Positions 9,420 through 18,779 of a DNA stretch of 57,123 nucleotides are shown here, piece by piece; the first letter of the stretch is position 1; every line of letters starts with the position of its first letter. The notes beneath the pieces were generated by a model. That model was not told the origin of the DNA. It saw nothing but the letters and a program-made list of their open reading frames with translations, and searched no databases. Both the position numbers and the translations under genes were made by a program. Origin of the DNA: Maricaulis sp965657935 (GTDB taxonomy: Bacteria; Pseudomonadota; Alphaproteobacteria; Caulobacterales; Maricaulaceae); assembly GCA_965657935.1 (NCBI GenBank), contig CBFHQE010000003.1:1-57123 (forward strand), given 5' to 3'.

Positions 9420-10394
9420 ATGGAACAGGTCAGATGGGGAATTCTCGGGGCTGGAAAAATCGCGCGGCAATTTGCGTCCGATATTCGTCATGCGCCGAGT
9501 GCCCGCCTTCATTCTGTGGCGGCCCGTGATGGTGGCAGGGCGAAGGCCTTTGCCGGTGAATTCGGGATCCCGAAGTTTCATGGGTCGTATGAGCACCTCG
9601 TGAGCGATCCCGATGTGGACGCGATCTACGTGGCCACCCCTCACAGCTTCCACCTTGAACATTCCCGTCTGGCGATCCAGGCCGGCAAGGCGGTCTTGTG
9701 CGAAAAGCCGCTGACGGCGACACCGGGCGAGAGCCAGGCCCTGGTTTCCGCCGCGCGGGACGCGGATGTCTATCTCATGGAAGCGCTCTGGACGGCCTTT
9801 TTGCCGGCAATCCAGACCGTCAGGGACTGGATTGACGACGGACGGATCGGTGAGGTTCTCCAGGTCCGGGCCGATTTCGGGTTTCGGGCGCCGTTCGATG
9901 CGGGCAGCCGGCTCTGGAATCCAGCTCTCGCCGGCGGCGCGATGCTGGATATCGGGATTTACCCGATTGCCTTCAACCGCCTGATGACCGGACGCGGTCC
10001 AGACCACGTGACGTCCGTGGTCCGCAAGGCATCCACCGGGGTGGACGCCGAGGTCAGCGCGATCCTGCAGACCGATGATGTCACATCCATTCTGAGCTGT
10101 TCCTTTCTGTGTGATCTTGTCAATTTCGGGCGCGTTCTGGGCACTGAGGGGTGGATAGAACTGCCCAGTTTCTGGCGATCCGATACCGCGCGCCTTTTCC
10201 GCCACGGGACGCAGGTCGAGGAGTTTTTTGATCAGCGCAAGGGGGACGGGTTCGAGTTCGAAATCGAGGCCGCATCGCGCGATATCCTCGCCGGCCAGAA
10301 GGAATCGAAAACCGTCCCGCACGCCCTGAGCCTGGCCTTGCAGGACGACATGCAAAGGGTCATGGCGGCACACGGACCTACCGCAGCCGCCTAG
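9420..10394 (+). CDS. Gfo/Idh/MocA-family NAD(P)-dependent oxidoreductase
   Basis: A 324-aa cytoplasmic dehydrogenase. The N-terminal Rossmann fold has WGILGAGKIARQF. The family EKP motif is in VLCEKPLTATPGES, and the substrate domain has EALWTAFLPA and GGAMLDIGIYPI. The EALW and DIGIYP segments resemble the dihydrodiol/xylose dehydrogenase branch of the family. It probably oxidises or reduces a sugar or sugar-like alcohol, but the substrate cannot be read from sequence. In-frame starts at 9396 and 9333 exist; the ATG at 9420 is closest to the Rossmann fold. It is divergent from the SSS symporter with about 250 bases between them, so it may share control with sugar uptake. Confidence 0.85.
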   Translation: MEQVRWGILGAGKIARQFASDIRHAPSARLHSVAARDGGRAKAFAGEFGIPKFHGSYEHLVSDPDVDAIYVATPHSFHLEHSRLAIQAGKAVLCEKPLTATPGESQALVSAARDADVYLMEALWTAFLPAIQTVRDWIDDGRIGEVLQVRADFGFRAPFDAGSRLWNPALAGGAMLDIGIYPIAFNRLMTGRGPDHVTSVVRKASTGVDAEVSAILQTDDVTSILSCSFLCDLVNFGRVLGTEGWIELPSFWRSDTARLFRHGTQVEEFFDQRKGDGFEFEIEAASRDILAGQKESKTVPHALSLALQDDMQRVMAAHGPTAAA

Positions 10395-10724
10395 GCGGAG
10401 CATCTGCTTGGGCTTGAGCCATGCCTTGATGCAAACATCCGGAGCGCGCGGTGCTAGCGGCCAAAATCAAGCAGCATCTCACAACGGTGCTGCAGGAGTT
10501 TCGGTCCTTATCATCCTGGCGTGTCAGTGATTTTTTGTTGTGGTGTGATCAGCTCGGAACTCGCAATGGAGATCGAGCTTGCAGATTCCAGCGTTATTTC
10601 CCGGCACTGTCGGCCCACAGCAGAGGTCTGCCGCTATGTCGATTCTGGACCCTTCCTGCACCTTCACAGCTGACACGGCTGGCGATTGAGGAGTGCGACC
10701 GTTAAGACAGCGATCTGGAGCCTT
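10395..10724. other. Gap between oxidoreductase and ABC-F leader
   Basis: About 330 bases with no convincing gene. An 84-codon + frame with a GTG start at 10451 has no domain, no ribosome site and a composition unlike neighbouring proteins, so I reject it. The promoter of the ABC-F gene presumably lies here. I do not see a tRNA or another known RNA. Confidence 0.4.
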
Positions 10725-10794
10725 CCATTGTGACTGGATGGTGCGAAAGCGCCTCCCTCAATGCCGGCCTCGAACCCGGCACGCTTAGCAATGG
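10725..10794 (+). promoter_or_regulatory. Potentially structured 5' leader of the ABC-F gene
   Basis: The last 80 bases before the ABC-F start can form a three-way structure. CCATTG (10725-10730) can pair with CAATGG (10789-10794) as a closing helix. Inside it GGTGC/GCGCC (10740-10753) closes a GAAA tetraloop, and TGCCGG/CCGGCA (10762-10781) closes an eight-base loop. CCAT at 10725 can also pair with ATGG at about 10738-10741, so two folds compete. Antibiotic-resistance ABC-F genes are often controlled by leader attenuation; whether this one is regulatory is inference. It matches no riboswitch class I know. Confidence 0.35.
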
Positions 10795-10807
10795 TTAGAC
10801 CGTAGAC

Positions 10808-12397
10808 ATGCTTACGATTTCAAATCTCGATTACCGGATCGGCCAGCGTTCGCTGTTCGAGAATGCCTCGGCGCAGATATCGGCCGGTTGGAAGGTCGGT
10901 CTGGTTGGGCGCAACGGCACAGGTAAATCCACGCTGCTGAAATTGATCCGCGAGGAGATCGAGCATCCCTCGCCGGATCCCGCGATCCGACTGCAACGAA
11001 ATGCGCGCATGGGCTGGGTTGCCCAGGAGGTTGAGCCCTCTGACGAGACCATCCTCGACGTCGTTCTGGCAACGGACGCTGAGCGCCATGCGCTGATGCA
11101 GGAAGCGGAAACAGCGGTCGATCCTGATCGTATTGCGGAGATCCATGTGCGGCTGGTCGATATCGACGCCTGGTCTGCTGAAGCGCGCGCTGCGGAGATC
11201 TTGATGGGGCTCGGATTCACGGACGCAGACCTGGCGCGTCCGACGCGGGAGTTCTCCGGTGGGTGGCGCATGCGCGCCGCCATCGCCGGTGTGCTGTTCT
11301 CCGAGCCGGATCTCCTGCTACTCGACGAACCGACAAACTATCTCGACCTCGAGGGGGCCGCCTGGCTCGAGACCTATCTGGTGAAATATCCCCATAGCGT
11401 TGTGATTGTTTCGCACGACCGGGAGATGCTGAACCGGTGTGTGACCCACACGCTGGCACTTGAACACAAGCAGTTATCCATCTCGCCCGGCGGCTATGAC
11501 GCCTGGTTGAAACTGCGGGCTGCCAAGACGGCATTGCTGGAGAGCCAACGCGCCAAGCAGGACGCTGATCGCGCGCACCTGCAAGCCTTTATTGACCGGT
11601 TCGGTGCCAAGGCGTCCAAGGCGAGTCAGGCGCAGTCGCGCGTCAAGATGCTGCAGAAAATGCAGGAAATCAGTGTGCCGATCGCTGAGCGCACAACGCC
11701 TTTTTCCTTCCCGCCATCGACCGACAAGCTCGCCGCGCCTCTCCTGCAGTTGCGTGATGCGGAGGTGGGTTATGGCGATGATGCGGTTATCCTGTCCGGG
11801 GTCGACTTGCGGCTTGACCCTGACGACCGTATCGCCATCGTCGGTGCCAACGGGCAGGGCAAGACCACGCTGGTCAAGTCGATCGCCCAGCGCCTCCCCC
11901 TCATGTCGGGAGAGCGTGTCGCGCCCCGTGCCTTGCGCATCGGGTATTTTTCACAAGATCAGATGGATGAGTTGAGAACCGGCGAAACTGTCCTGGATCA
12001 TGTTCGCGACGCCCTGCCGGAGGGGACGCCGACATCCAAACACCGCGCGGTCGCGGCCGCGATGGGGTTCGCCTACGAAAAGGTAGGAACCGCGATTGAA
12101 AAGCTGTCCGGTGGCGAAAAGGTTCGGCTGCTGCTGGGTCTCATGGCGTTGGAAAAGCCACATATCCTGATCCTGGATGAACCGACATCGCATCTCGATA
12201 TCGATAGTCGCGAGGCGCTGATTTATGCCCTCAACGACTATGACGGGGCCGTCGTTCTGATCACACACGATGTCTATCTTGCCGAGGGCACCGCCGACCA
12301 GCTCTGGCTGGTCAAGGACGGCCAGGCGACGCGATATGGCGGCAATCTGAAAGACTATAAAAAGCTGATCCTGCAGGCAGACCGCGGAGCGACCTGA
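10808..12397 (+). CDS. ABC-F family ATPase (ribosome-associated, two ABC domains)
   Basis: A soluble 529-aa protein with two fused ATPase domains and no membrane segments. Domain 1 has Walker A GRNGTGKST, signature FSGGWRMR and Walker B LLLLDEPTNYLD. A charged helical linker of about 80 residues follows (the P-site tRNA interaction motif region, rich in K, Q and A). Domain 2 has Walker A GANGQGKTT, signature LSGGEKVR and Walker B ILILDEPTSHLD. This is the ABC-F plan of Uup, YheS and EttA, proteins that act on the ribosome; it resembles the YheS/Uup side by eye. A C-terminal coiled-coil arm is absent. Convergent with the GH3 gene and separated from it by a strong hairpin. Confidence 0.9.
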   Translation: MLTISNLDYRIGQRSLFENASAQISAGWKVGLVGRNGTGKSTLLKLIREEIEHPSPDPAIRLQRNARMGWVAQEVEPSDETILDVVLATDAERHALMQEAETAVDPDRIAEIHVRLVDIDAWSAEARAAEILMGLGFTDADLARPTREFSGGWRMRAAIAGVLFSEPDLLLLDEPTNYLDLEGAAWLETYLVKYPHSVVIVSHDREMLNRCVTHTLALEHKQLSISPGGYDAWLKLRAAKTALLESQRAKQDADRAHLQAFIDRFGAKASKASQAQSRVKMLQKMQEISVPIAERTTPFSFPPSTDKLAAPLLQLRDAEVGYGDDAVILSGVDLRLDPDDRIAIVGANGQGKTTLVKSIAQRLPLMSGERVAPRALRIGYFSQDQMDELRTGETVLDHVRDALPEGTPTSKHRAVAAAMGFAYEKVGTAIEKLSGGEKVRLLLGLMALEKPHILILDEPTSHLDIDSREALIYALNDYDGAVVLITHDVYLAEGTADQLWLVKDGQATRYGGNLKDYKKLILQADRGAT

Positions 12398-12475
12398 ACG
12401 TGGCTCTGCCGCCAGTGTTTTCCCGTTCCGGAGGGGATGTCGGGCCGCGTCGCCTTTGGTTTTGGACCTGAGATC

Positions 12476-12511
12476 CAATGCGCAGTTCGAGCGGGCTCGA
12501 ACCGCGCATTG
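12476..12511. terminator. Near-perfect 36-base inverted repeat between convergent genes
   Basis: Two 18-base arms match except at two positions. The outer helix is CAATGCGC/GCGCATTG and the inner helix GTTCGAGC/GCTCGAAC, with a very small loop. It sits between the convergent ends of the ABC-F gene (12397) and the GH3 gene (12523). There is no T-run on either side, so it is either a hairpin-only terminator or a 3'-end stabiliser for both transcripts. Confidence 0.6.
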
Positions 12512-12522
12512 CAAGGTGTGTG

Positions 12523-15117
12523 TTAGAGTTCGCAGGCCATGTCGTCGCTGGCCTCTCCCGCAACGGTGACATCATCCAGCCAGATCTCCAGTCCAGGAGA
12601 TCCCGAGATGACGAGCGGCGCCGTAATAGCAGACAGATCAGCGCCGGCTTCGGCGAAACAGGACAGCGGCAGCTCCGCATTTTGCCAGTCCTTGCTTTCG
12701 GCCCAGCGAATGCCGGCCGTAACATCAATCGAGCCTTCACAGTCCTCGCCACATGCCATGGCAAAGCTCACCGGTCCCTCGCCACGACCGGTTACCATGT
12801 AGGAAATCTGCAGAATGCTGTTCTCGCCCAGAGCGACGGGCGCGCCCTCAACGCTGAGCACGCCGGTTCCGGACCAGCTGATGCGGCGGCTATCGTCCTG
12901 AACATCACGATCATCAAGCGTCAGGCTGACCTGGCCATCACTACTGCTGGCATCGGGCCCATCGACCACGACCGGCTCTCCTGCCCCGCGCAGTCGTATT
13001 TGATAGCCGGCAGAGGCGCGGCCACTGGACAGTATGTTGACCCCGCCATCACCACCGAGGTCCGCAAGTCCGCTATCCTCGCTGAGCGCGCCAATCGGTT
13101 CGCCAGGCTCGGCATAGCTGAGCCCGTAGCCATAGGCGAAGAGCGGATCATAACCCTCGTCATGCGGGTTTAGCACGGTCTGGTCTGCGCGTTGTGGCCA
13201 TGAGTAGGACAGCCGTCCGGCAAAATCATGTCGGGCATTGCCCTCGCTATCGGCGACAAGCACATCGGCGATGCCACCGCCCTCGGAGCCTGGAAGCCAT
13301 GCCGCGACAAACGCATCAGACGCATTGAGTTCGCGGTTGACCCACAGGGGGCGTCCGGAAATGAACACGGCCACTGTGGGAATTCCATCCGCCTGGAACT
13401 GGCGCAGGAGTTCGAGCCCAAGCTCGTCGTCGAAATCGACATAATCCTGATCGCCGACAAATTCAGCATAGGGGTTCTCGCCAAAGACAACCACGGCAAC
13501 GTCAGGCCGGTCGGTGTAGCTGCCGTCCTCGCTGACGGTCACAACTCCCCCTGCCTCTGCGACCGCTTCCTGGAAACCATCGAAGACGGACTGGCCGCCC
13601 GGGAAATCGTCATTGGTATGGCCATCGCCCTGCCAATTGATTGTCCAGCCGCCGGACTGTTTGCCGATATTGTCGGCTCCGTCGCCTGCCAAGAGAATAT
13701 TTGCGCTCGGTGCAAGTGGCAGAAGACCGGCGTCATTCTTCAGCAACACCAGCGAGCTGCGCACCGCTTCCCGGGCCAAGGCGCGGTGTTCAGAGCCGCC
13801 GATAAGTTCGAAATTGCGGGCGTGTTCGCGCTCGGATGGCGCCCCGCCGTCAAACATGCCAGCGCGCGCCTTGACGCGCAGGATGCGGGTTACCGCCTCG
13901 TCGAGGCGCTGCATTGGTATGGTTCCATCCTGGACCTGGGTCAGCAGGCTGTCATAGAGACCCTGCCAGCTTCCCGAAGCCATGTACATGTCGACACCGG
14001 CGAGCAGGGCCTGGGGGCAGTTTTCCGGTTCACAGCCGGCAATCTGGCCGTGGCCCTCCCAATCCCCGATGACGAAGCCGTCGAAGCCCATGCGGTCGAC
14101 CAGCACATCCGTCAGCATGGCGCCATTGCCGTGCATTTTCACGCCGTGCCAGGAGTTGAATGAGGCCATGACGGTCTGCACGCCCGCGGTAATCGCCGGC
14201 ATATACCCGGCGGCGTGGATATCGCGCATGTCAGCTTCACTGGCACGGGTATCGCCCTGGTCAATGCCGCGATAGGTGCCGCCATCGCCCACCCAGTGTT
14301 TCGCCGTCGCGACGATGTGGTCGCCGCTGAGCAGGTCATCGGTCCCGGCAACGCCTTGCAGGCCTTCGACCATGGGGCCACTGAGATTGGCCACAATTTC
14401 CGGGCGCTCGGAATAACCCTCATAGGTCCGACCCCAGGTATCATTCTGCACCACCGCCAGGGTCGGTGCGAATGTCCAGTCCTGTCCGGTGGCGCGGATC
14501 TCCAGTGCCGTCGCTTCGCCGATACGACGGATCAGGTCGGCATCATTCGCAGCGCCAAGCCCGATATTGTGCGGGAAGAGCGTCGCTCCAACGATGTTGG
14601 AGTGACCATGTACGGCGTCGGTGCCCCAGATAATCGGGATGCCAACACCCCCGTCCGATGTATCGGTCGTTGCGGTGAAATACTCGTCGGCCAGGGCCAG
14701 CCAGTCTTCCGGCGGGGCAAAATTATTGTCGCCAGGACCGGAGTTTCCACCATTGAGGATCGACCCCAGATGGTATTGGACGGCAAGCTCCGGTGTCACC
14801 GTTGAAATATCCGCCTGCAGAACCTGGCCCACCTTTTCTTCAACGCTCATGCGCGACAGCAGGTCCGCGATGAAGGCCTCGATCTGTGGATCGCGCTGCA
14901 CACCGGATTGGCCTTCCGGCCAGTTCGCCGGATCAACGACGACCGAACTGGTGCCATTGGAGACCGTTATGGCGGTGCTTTGCGGCTGTTGTTCCACCGG
15001 CTCGGACGTGTTTTCCAACTCCGTCTCGCCAGGCGCTGGCTGGCACGCTGCCAGCGCTATCGCAGCCAAGGAAACGGTGAGTTTGAGATGGGTCAGCTTG
15101 GGCATCTTATGGGTCAT
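12523..15117 (-). CDS. GH3 exo-beta-glucosidase lipoprotein, ExoP type
   Basis: A GH3 enzyme of 864 aa that removes glucose from beta-1,3/1,4-linked glucans or oligosaccharides. The N-terminus is a signal with lipobox (ALAACQ), so it is probably lipid-anchored. The GH3 barrel follows, with TFAPTLAVVQNDTWGRTYEG, KHWVGDGGTYRGIDQGD and the nucleophile Asp in VIGDWEGHGQ. The alpha/beta sandwich has HRALAREAVRSSLVLLKN. A C-terminal beta-domain of about 150 residues matches the extra domain of ExoP-type enzymes. The ATG at 15117 directly follows the stop of a small upstream gene, and its ribosome site (AAGGAGG) lies inside that gene's last codons. A paralogue of the same architecture is at 31221-33782. 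Confidence 0.92.
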   Translation of the reverse strand: MTHKMPKLTHLKLTVSLAAIALAACQPAPGETELENTSEPVEQQPQSTAITVSNGTSSVVVDPANWPEGQSGVQRDPQIEAFIADLLSRMSVEEKVGQVLQADISTVTPELAVQYHLGSILNGGNSGPGDNNFAPPEDWLALADEYFTATTDTSDGGVGIPIIWGTDAVHGHSNIVGATLFPHNIGLGAANDADLIRRIGEATALEIRATGQDWTFAPTLAVVQNDTWGRTYEGYSERPEIVANLSGPMVEGLQGVAGTDDLLSGDHIVATAKHWVGDGGTYRGIDQGDTRASEADMRDIHAAGYMPAITAGVQTVMASFNSWHGVKMHGNGAMLTDVLVDRMGFDGFVIGDWEGHGQIAGCEPENCPQALLAGVDMYMASGSWQGLYDSLLTQVQDGTIPMQRLDEAVTRILRVKARAGMFDGGAPSEREHARNFELIGGSEHRALAREAVRSSLVLLKNDAGLLPLAPSANILLAGDGADNIGKQSGGWTINWQGDGHTNDDFPGGQSVFDGFQEAVAEAGGVVTVSEDGSYTDRPDVAVVVFGENPYAEFVGDQDYVDFDDELGLELLRQFQADGIPTVAVFISGRPLWVNRELNASDAFVAAWLPGSEGGGIADVLVADSEGNARHDFAGRLSYSWPQRADQTVLNPHDEGYDPLFAYGYGLSYAEPGEPIGALSEDSGLADLGGDGGVNILSSGRASAGYQIRLRGAGEPVVVDGPDASSSDGQVSLTLDDRDVQDDSRRISWSGTGVLSVEGAPVALGENSILQISYMVTGRGEGPVSFAMACGEDCEGSIDVTAGIRWAESKDWQNAELPLSCFAEAGADLSAITAPLVISGSPGLEIWLDDVTVAGEASDDMACEL

Positions 15118-15363
15118 CTAGGCCTCCTTGCCGGCACCGCGCCAGCGCTTCGGGGTCTGACGGAAATCAGCGTCCCGTTTGAAATCAATGAACATTAGTT
15201 GTGAGAAATTGTCGTTGAGTTTGCTGGTCAGCCCGTGGCGCGTGTGGTCGATATCCACCGGGTCGGGCTCGGCATTGCGAAACGCCAGCCAAGCATCCCC
15301 TTCAACCGCCGGCGCTTGAGCGGTGGCGACTGCCAGGGTGATGAAGAGGCTCAGAACACTCAT
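15118..15363 (-). CDS. Small secreted protein of unknown function, coupled to the GH3 gene
   Basis: An 81-aa protein beginning MSVLSLFITLAVATAQA, a plausible Sec signal peptide cut after AQA. This leaves about 64 polar residues with basic and acidic clusters and no cysteine. I recognise no family. Its TAG is immediately followed by the GH3 ATG, with no spacer, and its last codons form the GH3 ribosome site (AAGGAGG). The two are thus almost certainly co-translated. Its own ribosome site is weak (GCAGG). It might be a small accessory or chaperone of the exported GH3 enzyme, or mainly a translational coupler. The coupling and signal peptide are visible; the function is unknown. Confidence 0.55.
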   Translation of the reverse strand: MSVLSLFITLAVATAQAPAVEGDAWLAFRNAEPDPVDIDHTRHGLTSKLNDNFSQLMFIDFKRDADFRQTPKRWRGAGKEA

Positions 15364-15481
15364 AAACGACCTGCTTCAGGAATACGTCGGCCCTGTTTCC
15401 AGGAGCCAAGCACGAACATCATTCGACGTCTGTGCAAAATCGCGCGTTAGGCGGATGGAATCGCGCCTGCCCGCGCTGATC

Positions 15482-15512
15482 AAAAAAGGGGCAGGTTGTG
15501 ACACCTGCCCCC
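15482..15512 (-). terminator. Rho-independent terminator of the TonB receptor gene
   Basis: On the minus strand the sequence reads GGGGCAGGT, a six-base loop, ACCTGCCCC, then TTTTTT. This is a nine-base GC-rich perfect stem followed by six T, starting 38 bases after the TonB-receptor stop. It separates the receptor transcript from the GH3 transcription unit downstream. Confidence 0.85.
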
Positions 15513-15549
15513 ATTTATAGAGCATGAAACCAATCGGTTTCGACGCAGC

Positions 15550-18500
15550 CTAGAATTCGTAACGCAGTCCGAATTCAAAGCGACGATCATTGTCAAAGAC
15601 CGATCGAGCATACGTCTGGCCCGCCGCATCGACTTGCTGTTGAGCCGTCGCTTGCGTGTCGAGCAGGTTCGCAGCCTGTACACGGAATTCGAGATTATCC
15701 GTCACATCCCAGCGGAAGGATGCATCCAGGAAGCCAATATCGTCCTGCATGATCGGGTTGCCGGTAATGAAGTCACGGTAGGAGCTTACATATTCCGAGC
15801 GCCAGTTGTAGGCGAGACGGAACTCGTAGCGATCATCCTGATAGATACCGATGAGGTTGTAGGAGGTGTCGGACAGGCCGAGCAGCTCACCCACTTCCCA
15901 GCGGTAAACGGACAGGAAGCCTTCAACGCCATCACCTTCGGTATCGCGAATGGATGGCAGGGGGGTCGCTTCGGAAGACAACAGCGTCAGGTTGGCCTGA
16001 ACACCAAGGTTTCCGAACAGACCCGGCCATTCGGTGAAGAATTGCTGGTAGGAGAATTCAACGCCTTCCACGGTACCGTCATTGAGGTTCAGGTTGCCGC
16101 TGAAGATGACCGGAATGGTGTAGCCATCCAGGGTCACCGTATCGATGGTTTCCTCGCCATAGACAATGATGTTCTTCAGGTCCTTGTAGAACAGGGACGC
16201 GGAGAACAGACCGTCGGAGCCGAAATACCACTCGTAGGACAGGTCGAAGTTGGTCGCCTCGATCGGCTCCAGGTTCGGGTTCCCGCCAAACACGTTCAGC
16301 TGGCCTGGAACAATATCCGTGATCGCCGGCGGCGTGGTTGAGCCGTCGATGACGAAGCCAAGCTCGGCAATCGTGGCCTGGTTGGAATTCAGCGCCGCAA
16401 TATCAGCCGGTGTAATGGCCTGGCTTGCTGCGAAACGAATGATCATCTCATCGTTTAGATCCCAACGCATGTTGAACGACGGCAGCAGGTACTCATAGCC
16501 GGCGTCGATCGAGTTGACCTGGTTGGCCTGATCGAGATAGGCCGCAAGTTCCGGCAGGAAGTCGCGTGGCTGTGTCGGATCCGCTGGATTGTCCTCGGCG
16601 AGCTCGGCGTAGGAGGCGATACCGCCGCCTGTCGTCTCGGTTTTGACATAACGCAGACCGAAATTACCGCTGATAGATTGGCCGTTGGAGAACTCCTGGC
16701 CGTAATTGACCTGGGTGTAGAAGTTCGTTGTTTCCTCACGCACCGAGCCTTCGCTGCCACGACCCACATAATCGATGGAACCGTTTTGACGCAGCGGCAC
16801 CCAGTCGCCGACCTGGAGATTGCCGTCACCATTCGGGCCGGAGCTGATGAGCGGTTCCGCAGCAAGAGATGCGACAAAGGCCTCATAGTCCTGCATTTGC
16901 GTGCGACTCGGGAAGACGATGGATGTCATGTCGCCCAAGAATACGCCGCCGCCCTGGAAGTCGGAGAAATCTGCGATGTCATAGGCGCCGGAATCCACGC
17001 GGTTTGCGTATGGCAGGTAACCGCCTGCCCATGGCGGAGCAATCGCGGCCCAGTTCAGGCCTGCATTGCGATTGGTCTGCTCACGCTGTGAGAAACGCGC
17101 ACCGAACTCAATCGAGTCAAACCAGCCGTCACCGTCGAACTCATACTCTGCATCTGCACGCAGAGCGTAGAGATCACCGGCATTGTCCTCGAACTGGTCT
17201 GCGACATACAGCAGGTAGGCATAGCGCGGATCGGCCAGGTCGCCCAATACGCCCGGATCGTCGCCGCGGAAGGTGCCACCCCAGTCAGCCAGACGAACGT
17301 CTTCGGACAGGAAGAGCTCGATTTCCGGGTTCTCGGTGTCGGAGAAGTCAAACCGATAATCGGCAAAGTGGTTACCACCAGCCCAGAGGCGGTCCATAGA
17401 CGCCTCGGCGTCCGTGTAGTGACCGTCCAGTTCAATGTAGAGGCGATCGTTCACACGCCATTTGAAGTTGGCGCTGAAGTCCTGCGTCATCGACTCATTG
17501 GTCTGAGCGATTGCAAGCGACTGGAGCGGTGTTTGCAGATTGCCTGTTTGACCCAACCAGTCACGCAGGTTGTTGGAAACCACGCCGGATTCCATCAAGC
17601 CGCCATCGATCGGGATCAGGTTTTCACAAATTCCCACGCCGCCATTCGCTGCTTCACCAGCACCGCTACAGCGCGGAATGCCGGCGGACGTGAACGGGAC
17701 GATATTGCGAGAGTCAGGACCTTCCAGGATGGACCAAGAAGCCCAGGACTCGGCGTCCGTGAAGAATTCGATCGTACGCTCATCGGTGCGCACAAAGTTC
17801 TCAACGCGCGTCGCCTTTACGGTCAACTCCATGTCGCCGTCATTGGAACGCCACTGGCCAGCCAGATAGATGCTGTCGCGCTCGCGGCCAATCTCGGCAT
17901 CACGTGCCTGCCAGCCACCTGGCAGAGCCATGGTCGTCCCCGGAGCGTCCGGGTTCGGGACCGCGAGAAGCGGGCCGTACTGGAAGCCGTTGATCGAGGA
18001 CTGCAGCTCGGATGTAGAGAAAGAACCGAGCAGGCCGAATTCGCCTGCACCGTTTTCCCAGCGATCACCATAGATGATGCTGAAGCCCGGGCTCCATTCC
18101 TCAGCCTGGTCCGTATAGATGGTGTCAGCCACAACGACGGCAACACGACCGTCACGATCGAAGGGCTCCAGGGTCCGCAGGTTGACCGCGCCGGCGATGC
18201 CGCCTTCGATCATGCTGGCGGTCTGGTTTTTGTAGACGTCAACGCCGCCGATCAGTTCCGGCGGGATGCTGGCCCATTCAAGAGCACGACCACCGTTTGC
18301 GGAGAAGGCGTCGCGTCCATTGAACTCGGAGCGGACATACTGAAGACCACGAACGATGTTGCCCGAACCTTCTGGAGACGGGAAGTCGCCGTCGCTGCCA
18401 CCAAGCTCGAAGCGCTGGGTGACAACACCCGGAACGCGTGCCAGTGCCTCGGCTACGGACAGGTCCGGCAGCTGCGACACGTCTGTTGCGGTGATGGAGT

Positions 18501-18717
18501 CGACGAACGTATCCGCGTCTCGCTTGATGTTTCGCGCATTTAGAAGTGCGCCGCGCACACCCTCGACGACGATGACCTCAGCTGGACTCGAATCGTCCGC
18601 ATCGTCTGCATCCTGAGCAAAAGCGGGTTGAGCGCCGATCGCAACAACCAGTGCCGTAGTACCCAGAAGGGCGTACCGCGTAGACCGCCAACGGTCTGAA
18701 ATGTTGGAATTTTTCAA
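15550..18717 (-). CDS. TonB-dependent receptor, Xanthomonas/Caulobacter glycan type
   Basis: An outer-membrane receptor of about 1055 aa, expected to import an oligosaccharide or related ligand using TonB energy. A signal peptide ends ...GAQPAFAQ. The plug follows, with VIVVEGVRGALLNARNIK and DLSVAEALARVPGVV, then a long 22-strand barrel ending in FEFGLRYEF, with the usual terminal Phe. Length and plug wording fit the large TonB-Xanth-Caul group linked to glycan use. I prefer the TTG at 18717, which has AGGGGAG seven bases upstream; a GTG at 18738 would precede that ribosome site. It is transcribed away from the halogenase array, and two LacI-type operators lie over and beside its probable promoter. 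A terminator follows. Confidence 0.92.
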   Translation of the reverse strand: MKNSNISDRWRSTRYALLGTTALVVAIGAQPAFAQDADDADDSSPAEVIVVEGVRGALLNARNIKRDADTFVDSITATDVSQLPDLSVAEALARVPGVVTQRFELGGSDGDFPSPEGSGNIVRGLQYVRSEFNGRDAFSANGGRALEWASIPPELIGGVDVYKNQTASMIEGGIAGAVNLRTLEPFDRDGRVAVVVADTIYTDQAEEWSPGFSIIYGDRWENGAGEFGLLGSFSTSELQSSINGFQYGPLLAVPNPDAPGTTMALPGGWQARDAEIGRERDSIYLAGQWRSNDGDMELTVKATRVENFVRTDERTIEFFTDAESWASWSILEGPDSRNIVPFTSAGIPRCSGAGEAANGGVGICENLIPIDGGLMESGVVSNNLRDWLGQTGNLQTPLQSLAIAQTNESMTQDFSANFKWRVNDRLYIELDGHYTDAEASMDRLWAGGNHFADYRFDFSDTENPEIELFLSEDVRLADWGGTFRGDDPGVLGDLADPRYAYLLYVADQFEDNAGDLYALRADAEYEFDGDGWFDSIEFGARFSQREQTNRNAGLNWAAIAPPWAGGYLPYANRVDSGAYDIADFSDFQGGGVFLGDMTSIVFPSRTQMQDYEAFVASLAAEPLISSGPNGDGNLQVGDWVPLRQNGSIDYVGRGSEGSVREETTNFYTQVNYGQEFSNGQSISGNFGLRYVKTETTGGGIASYAELAEDNPADPTQPRDFLPELAAYLDQANQVNSIDAGYEYLLPSFNMRWDLNDEMIIRFAASQAITPADIAALNSNQATIAELGFVIDGSTTPPAITDIVPGQLNVFGGNPNLEPIEATNFDLSYEWYFGSDGLFSASLFYKDLKNIIVYGEETIDTVTLDGYTIPVIFSGNLNLNDGTVEGVEFSYQQFFTEWPGLFGNLGVQANLTLLSSEATPLPSIRDTEGDGVEGFLSVYRWEVGELLGLSDTSYNLIGIYQDDRYEFRLAYNWRSEYVSSYRDFITGNPIMQDDIGFLDASFRWDVTDNLEFRVQAANLLDTQATAQQQVDAAGQTYARSVFDNDRRFEFGLRYEF

Positions 18718-18779
18718 TGTATTCTCCCCTAGACGCACGTCTTGTTTTGGTTCCCCGAGCCTTAAATCGGCAGCGTAAG

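Noticed and set aside
10451..10705. 84-codon + frame before the ABC-F gene
   Set aside because: GTG start without a ribosome site, no domain, composition unlike neighbouring proteins.
10760..10800. Possible tRNA: TTCGAG-like loop on the minus strand and AATGGTTAGAC on the + strand
   Set aside because: The arms do not form a cloverleaf on either strand: the T-loop size is wrong and no acceptor stem is found.
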